Shown one piece after another: positions 33,211-45,385 of a stretch of 64,000 nt of DNA. The position numbers were made by a program, and so were the translations under genes. The DNA is from Hymenopus coronatus (lineage: Eukaryota; Arthropoda; Insecta; Mantodea; Hymenopodidae): NCBI GenBank assembly GCA_030762935.1, contig CM060890.1:69802265-69866264 (forward strand). Reading direction: 5' to 3'. A model generated the notes under the pieces. It made no database searches. It saw only the letters and a list, made by a program, of their open reading frames with translations, and was not told the origin of the DNA. Numbering within the stretch: the stretch's first letter is position 1; each line of letters opens with the position of its first letter.

Positions 33211-34068
33211 TTACATAGTATATAGAGAAGGTGTTGCATTCCAACCAAAAATTCGATAGCGTCATTTCACCGGAAATACATGTTTTGGGTCCCCTGAATC
33301 TAAAAAAGGCATTTTGGAAAAAGGTCAGAGTGTGTGTCTGTGCATGTGCATGTGTGTGTATGTGTGTGTCTGTGGACAGCATAGCTCAAAAACGAAAAGC
33401 CGTTAAATACCAAACTTGGTATTTAAGATTAGTATCTTCCAAGGATGCGACACGAGGATTTTCAGAAAACAAAACCCCACCCCAAACTACCCTTTACATG
33501 GAGCAGATTTTGATTTTCTTAAAAATGGCTCTAACGGTTTTGATTAAAATATCTTATATCTAACATATTTACATACCAAATAAAATGTATATCTTTAGTT
33601 TTCTGGGAATAGCCTCTAAAGACCTTTTTATTCTGGATGGCTTTTATTAAATTTTGAATAACTGGTAAGCCGTAAGAGATACACAAAACTTACTACATAA
33701 AAAATGGAGACTGCGATAAAAGACACAATTTTTGTGTCACATTTTTTCGTGGAGTTCATCGATTTTGAGGTATTCCTTATTATTGGTTTCAACTTTGAAA
33801 AATTTGCTTTTCTCGTACAGGAATTTGTCAAGTCATGTTTATGCAAACAAAGGAACCTCAGTCACATAACAACTGGCTTTTGACTATCACTTTAACCTAT
33901 TATACCTCCTTTTTTTCCCTTTACTAGCAAGGAAGCAAGTAATTAGACTATTTCTGTTATTTCTTCTCGATTACCATAAAGTAAATTGAGGGATAAGCTA
34001 TTTAACAATAATTTGTCGCAGAGCTGTAGAGAAAGTTATTTAAATGGAACACATTAGATTTCTTACAT
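33211..34068 (+). repeat. Rep-A copy, nearly full length
   Basis: Starts in the right half of the palindrome (TTACATAGTATATAGAGAAG). It carries GT-rich tract variants at 33330-33373 and all inner boxes, and ends with GAGAAAGTTATTTAAATGGA/ACACATTAG. Confidence 0.92.
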
Positions 34069-34127
34069 AAGCTCTCGGCGTGTATTCTCGTAGGCCGTGG
34101 TTAAATGTATATTTCCTATAAGAAGAC

Positions 34128-34325
34128 ATACGTGTCCGCCTCAAATTCAACAGGTCGCATTTTCCCTTATCCTGATAAGACAAATATCGAGTTATTCACG
34201 CTCTATGGACCTCGAGGTCATTTAAGTATTATTTCACCAATCATTTCACTCAGCGTCCGATACGACCATCCGGATCATAGCACGTTAAGCTACAAAAAAG
34301 CAAAAAAAAAAAGAAAAAGAAATCT
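34128..34325 (+). mobile_element. SINE-F fragment (head mostly lost)
   Basis: GTCCGCCTCAAATTCAACAG, TTATCCTGATAAGA, ATGGACCTCGAGGTCATTTA and AGTATTATTTCA match the minus-strand SINE at 52.5-52.8 kb in the same order. It ends in GCTACAAAAAAGC plus an A/G-rich tail. Confidence 0.78.
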
Positions 34326-34651
34326 CAAGCATCTGACTTCAAGTAATCTACATTCAAACCAGTATCACTATACTGCAAGGACTACACACACACCAATGTC
34401 CATTGATAGACACTTAAATACCGGTTCGAGAAAGTCAAAAGTGTGTGAGAGATGGGCTTGGTTTGTCACTTGCTGTCTCTGCTTATAGTCCAGTGAGCGT
34501 TCAAACTGTTTATTTATTAATATCTTTTTCTTTCTCTTGGGTCTTTGTGCTGAGGATCCAGTTACACTGCTAAGCCTATATTTTAACTCCAGTGTTCTAG
34601 TGCTGTGTTTTTATTAAAGTGCGCAGGACTAAACGTGTAATGGAGTGATAG

Positions 34652-35260
34652 TCATCTGGTTCCAAGAAGAATTTCACAATAACTTTGGCATCTGTTCGAT
34701 GCAATCTACAGTCAGTGTGGCCTGAAACCTTCCTATTAAGTGTACGTAGGTGCTTTCTCGCTGGTGATGAAAGCGACTATAGTTTTAAACTGAGAGATGT
34801 GGTAGCGGGAATACGGAAGAAGATACTGTATAAATATTTACTCACAAAAAAGGTGAAATTATCTGGAATTCAAGTAAAGTATCCGAATAACAATTGGAGT
34901 GCAATTTGGAAGGCGTTCAGGATCCCGTACATACCAACAGAATGGAAGGTGCAAGCATACGCCCTGATACATGAAATTATACCAACAGAAGAAAAGAAGT
35001 ACCGGCATAATCTGGTTCAGAGTCCCTTATGCCAAATGTGTGGAAGGCTTGACACACCGAGGCATCGACTCTCACAATGTGTGGAAGTCCAAAAGCTATG
35101 GAACTGGACAACAACAGAATTTGCAAAACTGTTCCCAACGCAGATGCGTACAGAACTATATGGCCTCTTTCTCCAGTTGCAATATAGTGGCGCTAAAGAT
35201 GAATTTCTACAAATATGGTTTGCCATGGGGTACCAGTATTTTGCGTTCAGAGACCAATAA
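34652..35260 (+). pseudogene. LINE RT C-terminal region with zinc-knuckle-like motif
   Basis: An open frame of about 200 codons without an upstream ATG. The middle reads WSAIWKAFRIPYIPTEWKVQ, then ALIHEIIPTEEKKYRHN and LCQMCGRLDTPRHRLSQCVE. This is the CxxC...H...C signature typical of the zinc-binding C-terminal segment after the RT of many non-LTR polyproteins. The frame stops at 35258-35260 while neighbouring frames continue to about 35372 (ending KQCAAQIACLDV), suggesting a late frameshift or the genuine terminus. No palm motifs are present, so the RT core was never copied. The specific clade cannot be judged from this piece. Confidence 0.72.
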
Positions 35261-35699
35261 GAACGTCGTCACTTTCAAAAGGCTATTGAGAAAAGAGCGA
35301 CTACACTTAGCCAAATTAACGTCGCCCATGGCGAAACAGTGTGCGGCACAGATTGCATGTCTCGATGTGTGACAAGGATCGAGATGTATTGACTTCCTTA
35401 CAGGTAACTTGCGATTAATGTTTTCTGCTTCTATTCTGTACAGAAAAGGAGAATCCAGATCATCTGGCTCTAACGGTAATATAATCACCAGACTCCCAGG
35501 GCCGTTGTTTCTACCACTAGGATGGAGCATCCAAACCAGGGAAAGATGGAGGGAAAGTGACTATTTAGCATCGGTGTCACCAGTGTAACGCAGTGAAATT
35601 ATCATGGTTGTCTAAGTCAATTTATTGTTCAAGTTTGTATCCTTGTTTTTATACTACAAATGTTGTAATTTTATCTATAAATGCAAATAAAAAAAAAAA
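34652..35699 (+). mobile_element. 5'-truncated non-LTR retrotransposon 3' end with poly-A tail
   Basis: The terminal part of a LINE polyprotein frame, then about 310-400 bp of non-coding 3' sequence, then AAATAAAAAAAAAAA at 35685-35698. Upstream of about 34650 the frame is closed and no other LINE domain is seen, the usual outcome of incomplete reverse transcription. No convincing target duplication was found. Confidence 0.75.
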
Positions 35700-35811
35700 C
35701 TGAAACTTGCTGAATTTTAGCAGCTTATGAGTAATAGGTTTGTATATTCCTGTAACAAAAGCATTGCCATTTCGTATTTTGGGAAGCCTATTCAAGGCAA
35801 AAAGAGTCCTT

Positions 35812-36460
35812 GTTCCACTCACACGTCTTTCTGTACATATCCTCGTAAGTAGAACGTAAATAAGTGAAACTGATAACAAGGAATATCTCAAAAACGTCCA
35901 CCTCATGAAAAAAAATGTATACAGCATAAATTTTATGTCTTAATCAACTCTACATTTTTATGTAGTAATATTTTGTCTATCTATAACGGTTTATCAGTTA
36001 TACAAAATTCCACAAATTTAATTCAGAATAGTCTTCAGAGGCTATTCTAAAAAATTGAGGATATACATTTTATTTGTGACATAAATATCTAAAATATAAG
36101 AGATTTTAATCAAAATCGTTATAGCCATTTTGAGAGATTAAAAAAATTCGAATTTTTTTCCATGTACAAGTTAGTTGCGGGTGGGGGTATTTTCTTGAAA
36201 ATCTTCGTATTGCAAACTTTAAAGATACCAAACTTAAATACCAAATTTGGTATATAACGGTCCTTTCGTTTTTGAGGTATGTTGTCCAAAAAAACACACA
36301 CACACACGCACACATGCAAGGAACATTTTCTAAAAATGCTATTTTTGGTTTTAGGGGAACCCAAACGTGTATTTCCCGTGAAATCTCGGTATCGGATTTT
36401 TCTGTACAATACAATACCTTCTCTATACAATATGTACATAATACTGCAGAGACAGTAATA
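35812..36460 (-). repeat. Rep-A copy with internal deletion
   Basis: Both ends are present (CCTTGTTCCACTCACACGTC; ATACAATATGTACATAATAC). The centre jumps from ATATCCTCGTAAGTAGAACG to ACTGATAACAAGGAATATCT. It includes a (CA)n tract at 36294-36311. Confidence 0.9.
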
Positions 36461-37191
36461 TTTGTTGTGTACCGTAATTATTTATTACATTTCTAACTCA
36501 ATATTTTAGTGTTCTCAGAAATGACTCTATTGCTGATTGAGCTGTATGGATCCTTTTATTGCAAGCTTAACCGCTTTCTTGTTGTCTTCATAGATCAACT
36601 TTCTATTCCTAAACTGCTCATAGATATTAATATGTCGTCAATCACAAACAGAAAATTACTGCAACATAAACAATATTAGTTCTTATGTTATAGTCAATAA
36701 TTCAATAAAATAATCACGTACTTACCGACTACGATTAATATTTTAATCAAGGAAACTGATCCTGCCTTGAGGTAATTAAATGTGGCACCCCTATTTCGTG
36801 ACTTAATGTTTTCTTATAGAGAGACTGATAGACACAAATTAATAAGTATTTCACAGCAGGAATGCCTAAATAAGCAATTATAGAACTTTATGGCATGGAG
36901 TTTTATCGATATTCTACCATCAACCCACGGAGAAGGAAGGAATATTTCATCTCCTTTGCTTTTCTTGAGCGTATGCATCAATGAGAGAACATGAAGTTTG
37001 AAGAGCTGTTATTTTCATTTGAATATTCCAATTAAATTACCTACTTTCACCAAACTTTACACACAGGTATGGAGTCACTTGTTAAATTTGGCTTTTAGTT
37101 AAAATGTTTATACAGTCTGCGGAGCAAATTTTTAACGTACGTCTATAGAAGCATCTCCCTTCTCTCCTGTATAACTTGTTAGTTCACAGAA
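36461..37191. other. Intergenic DNA, no recognised feature
   Basis: No gene, repeat or RNA landmark was recognised. Confidence 0.5.
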
Positions 37192-37384
37192 CATACACAC
37201 ACAAACGCACACACAAATACACACACACAAACACACACACACAAATACACACACATACACACACAAATACACACACATACACACACACACAAACACACAC
37301 ACACAAACACACACACACACAAATACACACAAACACACACACAAACACACACACACAAACACACACACACACAAACACACACAC
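37192..37384. repeat. (CA)n microsatellite with regular AA/AT interruptions
   Basis: About 193 bp of CACA with ACAAA or ACATA breaks. Long open frames through it (Val/Cys or Thr/His) are repeat artefacts. Confidence 0.97.
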
Positions 37385-37670
37385 TTAAGGAGTGCTCTCC
37401 TATACCTCAGAACTATGTAAATATAAATTTATTGACTTACTTTTGCCAATCTAAAAAGGCATTGTAAACATAAGGATTTAAAAAGTACCATAAGAAGCTG
37501 TGTCTAATTATTAGCATTGGTTCATCATTATGAAGTAAATAGCCGATTTTAGTCTAGCGGTATAATACCATATATAACATTTAGTTCGATTACGTATTTA
37601 TGAATAAAATAATCATCAAGCAAGGCGACGTCTCGCAAATGCCAGATTTGCTAATACCGTTCAGTAGAAC

Positions 37671-38003
37671 CCGGATTTTAACCCCTTGGACCGTTTAACC
37701 TGGCCGACGTTTTCTGTTTTTGTTTGTTTTTTTTTTTTCGCCTTCACTAGGCAAATGTGAATGTGGCCTAGTAGTATTCGGGAGGTACTAGGTTTTGAGC
37801 CCTTCAATGGTTTAACGTGGTCGATGTTTTTCTATTTTTGTTTGTTTTTTACACCTTCACTAGGTGAAAGTGAATGTGGCTAGTACCATTCGGGAGGTCC
37901 CAGATTTTAACCCCTTGGATCGTTTAACATGGCCGATGGTTTTTCGGTTGTTTTTTTGTTTTCTTTTTGTTTGTTTTTTTCACCATCACTAGGTGAATGT
38001 TGA
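37671..38003. repeat. Three-copy tandem repeat, unit about 111-118 bp
   Basis: Each unit has a GATTTTAACCCCTTGGA-like start, then GTTTAAC.TGGCCGA, a T/G-rich run, a small palindrome TTCACTAGGTGAA and a TATTCGGGAGGT-type end. Unit starts are near 37671, 37788 and 37900. Confidence 0.92.
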
Positions 38004-38879
38004 GTTGGATAATTCATTCACGATTTTTCTGTCATTCTTTCATCACTGCATGTCATTTTCTTCTTCTTCACTACTTTATCAAGAACTTGGCTGACCACCC
38101 ATCCTGGAGAGGCTATGATCCAGAGTTGGATTGCTCCCGACAAGCCGAAGACATTGAATAGTAAAAGCTTGAATATGCAAGTCCTACAAAGAGGAAGGTA
38201 ATCCTTTAAGAAAAAGAAGCAAAATATCAACTAACCAAGCAATAATCGCTTTATCTTTAATTTTGCACCATTCAGCATACTTGGGCTTGGATTTCAGCCC
38301 GTGGAATGCATCCAATGATTGATCATTGTAAAAATTAAACACAAAAACCATATTTTGGGCATTACTCATAATAATTAGAAGCCAGTTGGTTGAAATTATT
38401 CGTATTTAGTGGAAACCACTATAGAAAACGTATATAGAAACATTAAAATTAATTAATTCAAAATGCTGGAAATAGAGTGAAGGGAGCTTGTTAATATAAA
38501 TTAAGGATTTATTTTGAGACCTTCTCCCAAAGTATTTCCATTAATAAGTTATCATTTAAATTGTGTTATATCTCTTACAAATAGATTCTATACGGAATTT
38601 AGGACTAGGAATACGTTTATGGTGTTGTTGTTTTGAAGGTGTTTTACTGTGATATTCTTTAATTCTAGGATGCTTTAGCCCCAGTTCACTTTCGCTTCGA
38701 AAATAACCTAAGAAATTCCTTCTAAGCTGACGCATCTTGTTGCTAATTTGGAAATGAATACCAAGTCAATGTAGATACATCCCAATGGAAAATAAATGGT
38801 ACACCTCTTCTTAGAGGTTGTATATACGTCACTATTTATAACAGCAAACCATATTTTTTAACAATAAAATGAAGAAAAT
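38004..38879. other. Intergenic DNA, no recognised feature
   Basis: Two minus-strand open stretches (38018-38230 and 38184-38369) overlap in different frames with somewhat balanced composition. I recognise no family. Confidence 0.4.
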
Positions 38880-39980
38880 ATTTGCCAACGCTGTAGGAAA
38901 GTTCTAATTTTTTCTGCTATCTTAGGATTTGCAGATGGCAATGCCAACTAGCGCACATGTTCATACAGCAATTCAAAAAATTCCAGCTACAGGTCGTGCA
39001 AATAAATCCCCAGCTATTTTCACTAAGAATGGTAGACTCATAGCTGAAACGCTTTTTGTCGAAGGAGACTCAAAGTTACCACTATTAAATATAGTACAAT
39101 GAAATATCTTGGAAAGGTGGCACCATTGTAGTGGTTAGACCGCTCGCCTCCCATCTAGTCGGCCAGGGTTCGATCCCAAGTGCCCGCACGTGGGATTTGT
39201 GGTGAACGAAACGGCACCTGGTTTTCTCTGGGTTCTCTGGTTTCTACCGTCACTCATTCCACCACGTGCTCTATCATCAATTTCGCTTACTTTTTATATC
39301 ATCCACTTCCTCATGCCTGGCTACGGGTCGACCCCTTGTGACAAGTTTTCCGTTCTGGGGTTTCGTGCCGTTAGCTCCTCGACAGACTTCTGACCCCTAG
39401 GCATTGACTTAAAGTTCTAGCAATGGGGGGTGTAAGTCCTACAAATAGGGGTAGGATAAGCGAAATACCTTGGAGTTTCATTTAAAAATTCAATTAACCC
39501 CGGTATGAATAGGAATATTTCAAAACTAAGGAAAAAGCTAGGTCTTTTAACACCTTCACCACTACTTCAAGCTAAACATGTTTTTCCTTTCAATACAAGC
39601 CCCTTTTCTAAAGAGCTAAGTTTAAAAAATCCCCCCCCCCCAAAAGTCTTAGTGACTGCGACAAGTTTATCAACAGTACTCTAAAAGAAATGTTACATCT
39701 ACCAACAGGCACACCAGATAGAATGCTTTACTCACCTCCGCGCCCGAAATACAAAGGACTAGAACCCATTAGAGTAGAATGGGAAGCTTTTCTACAGTAC
39801 ATTAACTCGTGCAAAAACCTTTCACATACATGGTATTCATATATTCTAACAACTCGAAATTTCCAAGCCGAGAGGGCCGGGTGTATAAAAATTCTTCATC
39901 TGGTGGAAACCACACGATATAAACAACTTGCAGACATGATTCTACGACGCCATCGCATGAAAAAGGAAACAACAAAATAA
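38880..39980 (+). pseudogene. Non-LTR reverse transcriptase relic split by a SINE
   Basis: The left part (38880-39113) reads FSAILGFADGNAN at about 38913-38950, an eroded F/YADD palm motif. Then, with frameshifts, comes AIFTKNGRLIAETLFVEGDS and a truncated KYLG. The right part resumes at 39462 with KYLGVSFKNSINPGMNRNIS, KLRKKLGLLTPSPLLQAKH and, past a slippery 11-C run at about 39630, MLHLPTGTPDRMLYSPPRP, KYKGLEPIRVEWEAFLQYIN and a stop at 39978-39980. KYLG followed by an L..L.PSPLLQ thumb segment and a LHLP.GTPD.MLY block is typical of R2-like and related non-LTR enzymes. Clade placement is an inference. Frameshifts, a lost aspartate and the insertion make it inactive. Confidence 0.8.
39101..39474 (+). 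mobile_element. SINE-B insertion, 348 bp, with 13-bp target duplication
   Basis: GAAATATCTTGGA at 39101-39113 and GAAATACCTTGGA at 39462-39474 flank the element, one mismatch apart. The tRNA-like head TGTAGTGGTTAGACCGCTCG carries the A box, and GGTTCGATCCCAAGTGCCC the B box. The body shares CACGTGGGATTTGTGGTGAA with the 26.8-kb copy. The 3' end reads TAGGGGTAGGATAAGC without a long A tail. Confidence 0.9.
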
Positions 39981-40029
39981 ACCCATCTAATGTGCCCCAA
40001 TTCTACACTTCAACAAACTTCTTACAAAA

Positions 40030-40700
40030 GATTCTTCTTTTCTACTACATGCTAATCGGAGTAAACGTTATCATATTTATTATTTAGTTACTTATAAGTA
40101 GAAGGGACCTAAGGAAATGCGCTAGGTTAAGACAATATTCCAATGTTTTAAAAGCTGACGCTATGCGATTGTCATTGAAATTCGCTCCTTTGCATGGCCA
40201 GGAGTAAAACAGAAGAAACACATAAAATGTTTGTCTCTTACACTTTACAAGCTATACAAAAGTAATGCAGAATAAAGAGAACTTCAAGGGGCTATTCCCA
40301 GGAAATTCAAGATAAAAATGTTATTTCTCATGTAAATAATTTTAATATACGATATTTAATCATATCTAAGAGCCATTTTTCAAAAAATAAAAAAAAAATA
40401 AAATAAAAAACATTTTTCATGTAAAGGGTAACATGCCGAAGGTTTATTATCTTGAAAATCTTCTGGTCCCATTCTTGGAAGATTCTGAACTTAATTGTAA
40501 ATTTTCGTATTTAACGGACTTTTTATTTTTGAGTTATGCTGCCCACGCACATACCTTTTTATAAAAATGCTGATTTTGAATTTAGTGGCTCACAAAACGT
40601 ATAGTTCAGGTGAAATCTTAGTACCGAATATTTGGGTGGAATACAATACCTTCTCTACCTACTATGTATATTATACACATGTAGTAGAGTAAGTAAAATA
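40030..40700 (-). repeat. Rep-A copy with internal deletion, end truncated
   Basis: AGATTCTTCTTTTCTACTAC, AGTAGAAGGGACCTAAGGAA, GGGGCTATTCCCAGGAAATT and a decayed palindrome (CTACTATGTATATTATACAC). The terminal CTGATGTGTTCC box is lost. Confidence 0.85.
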
Positions 40701-43267
40701 CATAAAGACAAGTACACATGCGGTGATAATAGTATATCTGTACGCCAATAATAAGACATTACATCAAGCTATGTTATGTATTTTGTGCATACATATTAGA
40801 GAAAGTAAAATCTTGCTTTAAGTATAAAACTATGACGGACAACAGACTAAAACATTGCTCTGTGGTTTTGTGAAAATATTTTGAGAGGCTACACATAAAC
40901 TAAAATGTTGTTAATATTTAAACCCCCTATAGAAGATTATCAGAACAAAATATTAAAGAGAATAAGAATTTTTTTATACTCGTCATTTAAATACCACGTA
41001 TTTTTTTTAAATTGTTTTAAATTTTTATACTAATCATGTCATTAAATAAAAATTGCATTAAGCGGTGAGTTACAGAAAAAAAAAAAACATTATGATATAG
41101 TATTTGGTTTCCCAAACTTTTTTCTTTTATTTTTTGTTAATAATGATACGAGTAGCGAACGACAAGTAGCGGTTGAAACCCTGGCAGAAATGTCCTCTAT
41201 AGTTTAAGCTTGTTGGTAGTTAATTCAGGCCTCATAACTTGAAATAGGAGAATAACCCAATGCTTTTCTTCCCATTTATTATATCATGTCGTGTATCATC
41301 AGTATCATCCACTGGTGGTGCCACATGTAGATAGAATGGTCTTTAAAATATTTGTCCCGACAAATAATCGAAGAGTGAAAACAATTAATGCAGTTAGTTA
41401 CAAGTAGGCTAAATAATATTAATTTTAAATTATGTAACTCTGTCCAAATGCAGTATCTGACACGTTACAGTGTATTAGATTCTCTTGTATTGTAACAAAT
41501 GAGGAATATCAGATACTGCTAAACATACTTTACATGTCACTAGGGCCTCAACGTAATACGTTACACTTTGATCACTGAAAATCGCACACTCGGGACACAA
41601 CACAAGTTCCTGCGAATTTAATCACAACTGAATCGCTGCGACCCAACTCATAATTAAACGGCAGTTTATACTGTCCACTGTCAACAGCATGCGTTTAACT
41701 GTCTTAACTGTCCACCTCTTCACTGTGTTCACTCTTTACCTCTTGACGGACTGTATGAGCACATGTCGGCCTATTATATACGTCCCGTATCCCAGAGTGA
41801 ATCGTGCAGCTGTTTAATTAACGGGGTAATAAAATAACAAAACTTCCAGAAGTACAGGTAAGACGGCAATTGTGTTTCTCACGCACTATTGTTTTGCGAA
41901 AAGCAGGCCGAAATAAAATCTGCGCCGGGCCGGCCGGGCAGAAGCCCCTCCCGCACTACAGCTTGCGTCACTACCATAAAATGTGTTTGCATGCTAACTT
42001 TAACCCTTTATCGCCTGTCGGCACCTATAAGTTCCGCTTGTTTTAAGCGTAACTATACAAATAGGGTTGTACTCTAAGATTAATTTCATGTTATGCTAAC
42101 CTTCAACCATAAACGACAGCTAATCACGACTTTTTTATATTGTAAAAAACTATATAATTTTGCCCTAAATTTACATTGCTTTTTTAATAAATAAAAGAGT
42201 AACACCCACATAACTACAGTCAAATGTAATCCCATTAGCTTCCAAGTATCACACTGATTACTATACTTGGGCTCTCCCCGTCCTTTACCACAGTCACTGC
42301 ATGTGAACTTGCAACATTTGGCTTTGAATGGATGCCCAATCCATCACCTAGCACCACACTCATTGCCATTTTAACCACGTTTTTGGTAGTGCTTTTGGCA
42401 GGATTATGAAAACTGGTTTAGAAGAATTTAAACTTTTAATTGCGAAGAAAATAAAGGATCTAAATTTATTTTCATTTTATTTTCCCTATTATTTTACATA
42501 GTTTTACTAGTACTCCGGTTTTAAACTTGAATTAAAGAAAAAAGGCATATGTAGTGTACTAATGCAGGCAACTAAGGTGTAAGTTATTGTTTCACATACC
42601 AATTGTTTGTATTCTTTGGAGTTTATAGCTTATAACAGTGATCTCAATTAGTATACATTTTGCGTTTTTCGTTCCTTTGGTGGAACACTCTGATAAATGT
42701 AAAAACATGTTGTTTATAAAACAGCGTAATATAACATTTTATTTCTCCGCTGGAGCTGCCGAAACGGAAGGGAGAAGACTCAGTGGGTAAACAAATCGTA
42801 GTGTACGCGACAAGTAGTATACATTACATTAACTAGTAAATACATTTTAAGTTTTCTTTTACTAACGGTAGTGCATCAGATGATACGTTATGCATACCGA
42901 CAGTGTTTACTAATTTTTATGCTTAATAGCTGTAATTTTGTATATTTGGGGGGGGGGGAACGAGAAGCATCTCGTCTAAGAGGAACCTCGAAGGAATACA
43001 CGAGTGCTTATCCGGCTCTATCAACGACCTAACAGACAGTCACCCAGCCCATACCATGTTACCGAGATTAGAGAAGCAATTTACCTCACAACAAATTCTA
43101 TTGAGTACGTGCGTGGATACGTCCTCTACCACAGTATGAGCTTCTTACGAGAGTTCGTTATCAGACAATTAGGGATGAAAAAATGATTCAGGCTAGAGAC
43201 AGTAACCCCTAATACTTTCAATAATCGATTAAACTATTATTGCTTGAATTTGCAATGCTTCAGTTAT
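40701..43267. other. Long interval, no recognised gene
   Basis: Includes a GC-richer patch at about 41540-42010 with CGCCGGGCCGGCCGGGC near 41923. It could be a promoter-type or repeat sequence, but no reading frame of note occurs. A 12-bp run of G lies at about 42947-42958, and a SINE-B-like tail scrap (ATCATCAGTATCATCC) near 41297. Confidence 0.4.
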
Positions 43268-44105
43268 ACTTCTATTTTCTTTACGCGTGCTATGTACATG
43301 GTGTATAGAGAAGGTATTGTATTCCACCCAAAATTATATACCGAGATTTCACCGGAAATACATGTTTTGGGCCCCCATGAATCCAAAAAGAGCATTATTG
43401 GAAAAAGGTCCGTGAGTGTATGTGTCTGTGAACAGAATAGCACAAATACGAAAAGACCAAATTCGGTATTTAAGTTTGGTGTCTTCCAAGGATGCGACAC
43501 GAAGATTTTCAAGAAAATACCCACACCCCAAACTACAATTTACATAGAAAAATTTTTTAAAATGTTGATATTCTGAAAAATGGCTAACGATTTCGATTAA
43601 AATCTCTTATATTTATGATATTTATATGCAAAATAAAATGTATATCTCGGAATTTTCAGGGGATCGCTTTATTCTGGATGCTTTTTATTGAATTTTGCAT
43701 AACTGGTAAACGGTTAGAGAAGACAAAAACTTACTACGCAAAAAATGTAGATCACGATAAAACACATAAGTTGTCTTATAGATTTTTGGTGGAATTGGCC
43801 GTTTTTTAGATATTCCTGGTTATTGATTTCAGTTTTAAAATACTTAAACATTTCTCATACGGGAACTTGTAACTTCTGGCCACGCAAATGAACGAACTTC
43901 AATCCCATAGCAACCACATTTTAAAGCATTTGACAGTAGTTTAGCCTAGAGTATTCCCTTATTTCCCTTCTACTTACAAAGTAACTAATAAGACGTTTCT
44001 GCTAATGTTTTAGCATTAAATACATAGAAAAAATCACTTATTAACAATAATTTGTTACAGAGATGTAGAGAAAGTAATGTGAATGGAGACCATCAGATTT
44101 TTTCT
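43268..44105 (+). repeat. Rep-A copy, full length
   Basis: Starts at TTACGCGTGCTATGTACATG, includes TTTCACCGGAAATACATGTT, TTGGTGTCTTCCAAGGATGC, GATGCTTTTTATTGAATTTT and TAATTTGTTACAGAGATG, and ends in AAGTAATGTGAATGGAGACC. A 110-codon frame (43244-43576) falls in its palindromic half. Confidence 0.92.
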
Positions 44106-45287
44106 TCTTTTTTACCATAGTTTGTGGTATGTACTACGTACTCCCGCCTCCCTATTTCAGACTTCCTAGTACGTAAATAAAGTGTTTCTGACCATGGGTT
44201 TAAGAATAACATATGATGACATGGTTACCCATTTACTACCGCTGAGTCTTGTAATATTTATGTGTTTGCACCTTATACGAGTGTACGCTACTTTATAATG
44301 GCGGATTTACGCTCACGTTAGTTTGATATATTATGTATCTGTTCATATTAATTAACAAACCAACAGAACCTCCAGGTGTCTTTGCGTTATTGCGTTAACT
44401 ACAGATGTTCTCTTGCTCCCTCTCTGTCTCTATTCTGTTGCTTTCTTCCCACCCCTTTTAGCTCTGCCATTCTGTCTCCCGTTCTCCTCTGCTCCGTCTT
44501 TATTTTTACAGTATGAGCATAAAATATCATTCATTTGGCTTCTTTTTTTAATATTGCCATTTAGATAAATCATTTCGTCCCTCTGCACACGTGTTAATTT
44601 TACCTGATGGTAAAAGAGGATGAAGATAAGAGAATATGGCCCTGAATTAGCAGTAATCAAAATGGCGATTAGTTGATGTCTGATGTTTCTAGCACACGAT
44701 TGGAATGTAGAAGCATATCAGTAGAAGCTATACTTTTACGTACATCATATGTTTTTTTGTGTCAAAATCAAAACAGCAAAAATCCTTACATGAATACGAG
44801 TCTAAAAACAATTTCCTTATGATTACAAGGGAAAACTGAAGATTACAATTTTCTTCATACCAGCCCTTGGCCTGCGTTCCAAACTGTCACTGCGTTGCAG
44901 ATGTCTGCAATATTTCGTATTTGGCCATATATAGTGTGGGTACGCTCTCTCAGACTGTGGGTTTTGATGATTAACTGTTTTTCCCGAGTTAATTTTAACC
45001 CTTTTTGAAATATTTTAGATTCATGTGTCTATTGCTATCAGTTATTTTATTCTTTAGTTCTTTATTGACTTTCTTATTTTTACTTTAATTTCTATTTTCT
45101 ATTGTTATTTTACCTTTAGTGTTTTTAATTAATTTTATTTTATAAAGACGCTAGTGACCTTAGTAGTTGAGGACCCTTAAACACCAACAATGATCATCAT
45201 TATCTCTCAGAACGTGAATATCATGAAGGTCATGAAATGAATCCCTTTGATCAATCTACCTTCGTAAATTTACTTTTAAGAATCTGA
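44106..45287. other. Intergenic DNA, no recognised feature
   Basis: A 76-codon minus-strand open stretch at 44430-44660 is Lys/Arg-rich at its end and is not recognised. Confidence 0.45.
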
Positions 45288-45385
45288 TGTTTCCTATTCA
45301 CATGACTTTCTCTATATCCCTAAAACAAATTATTCTCAAAAAGCTTATGCTTCTATTTACTTCATGCTAATCTAGAAAAATATAA
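45288..45385 (-). repeat. Rep-A end fragment
   Basis: AATCTGATGTTTCCTATTCA, CATGACTTTCTCTATATCCC and AAAAGCTTATGCTTCTATTT identify the terminal about 100 bp. Confidence 0.85.

Noticed and set aside
34971..35530. Additional genes overlapping the LINE C-terminus
   Set aside because: They are alternative frames over the LINE coding end and its 3' non-coding part, without independent motifs.
37132..37388. Val/Cys- and Thr/His-rich open frames
   Set aside because: Translations of the (CA)n microsatellite, not genes.
41889..42077. CpG-island-like promoter at the CGCCGGGCCGGCC patch
   Set aside because: The GC-rich part is under 100 bp, has no adjacent reading frame or core promoter that I can support, and may belong to an old repeat.
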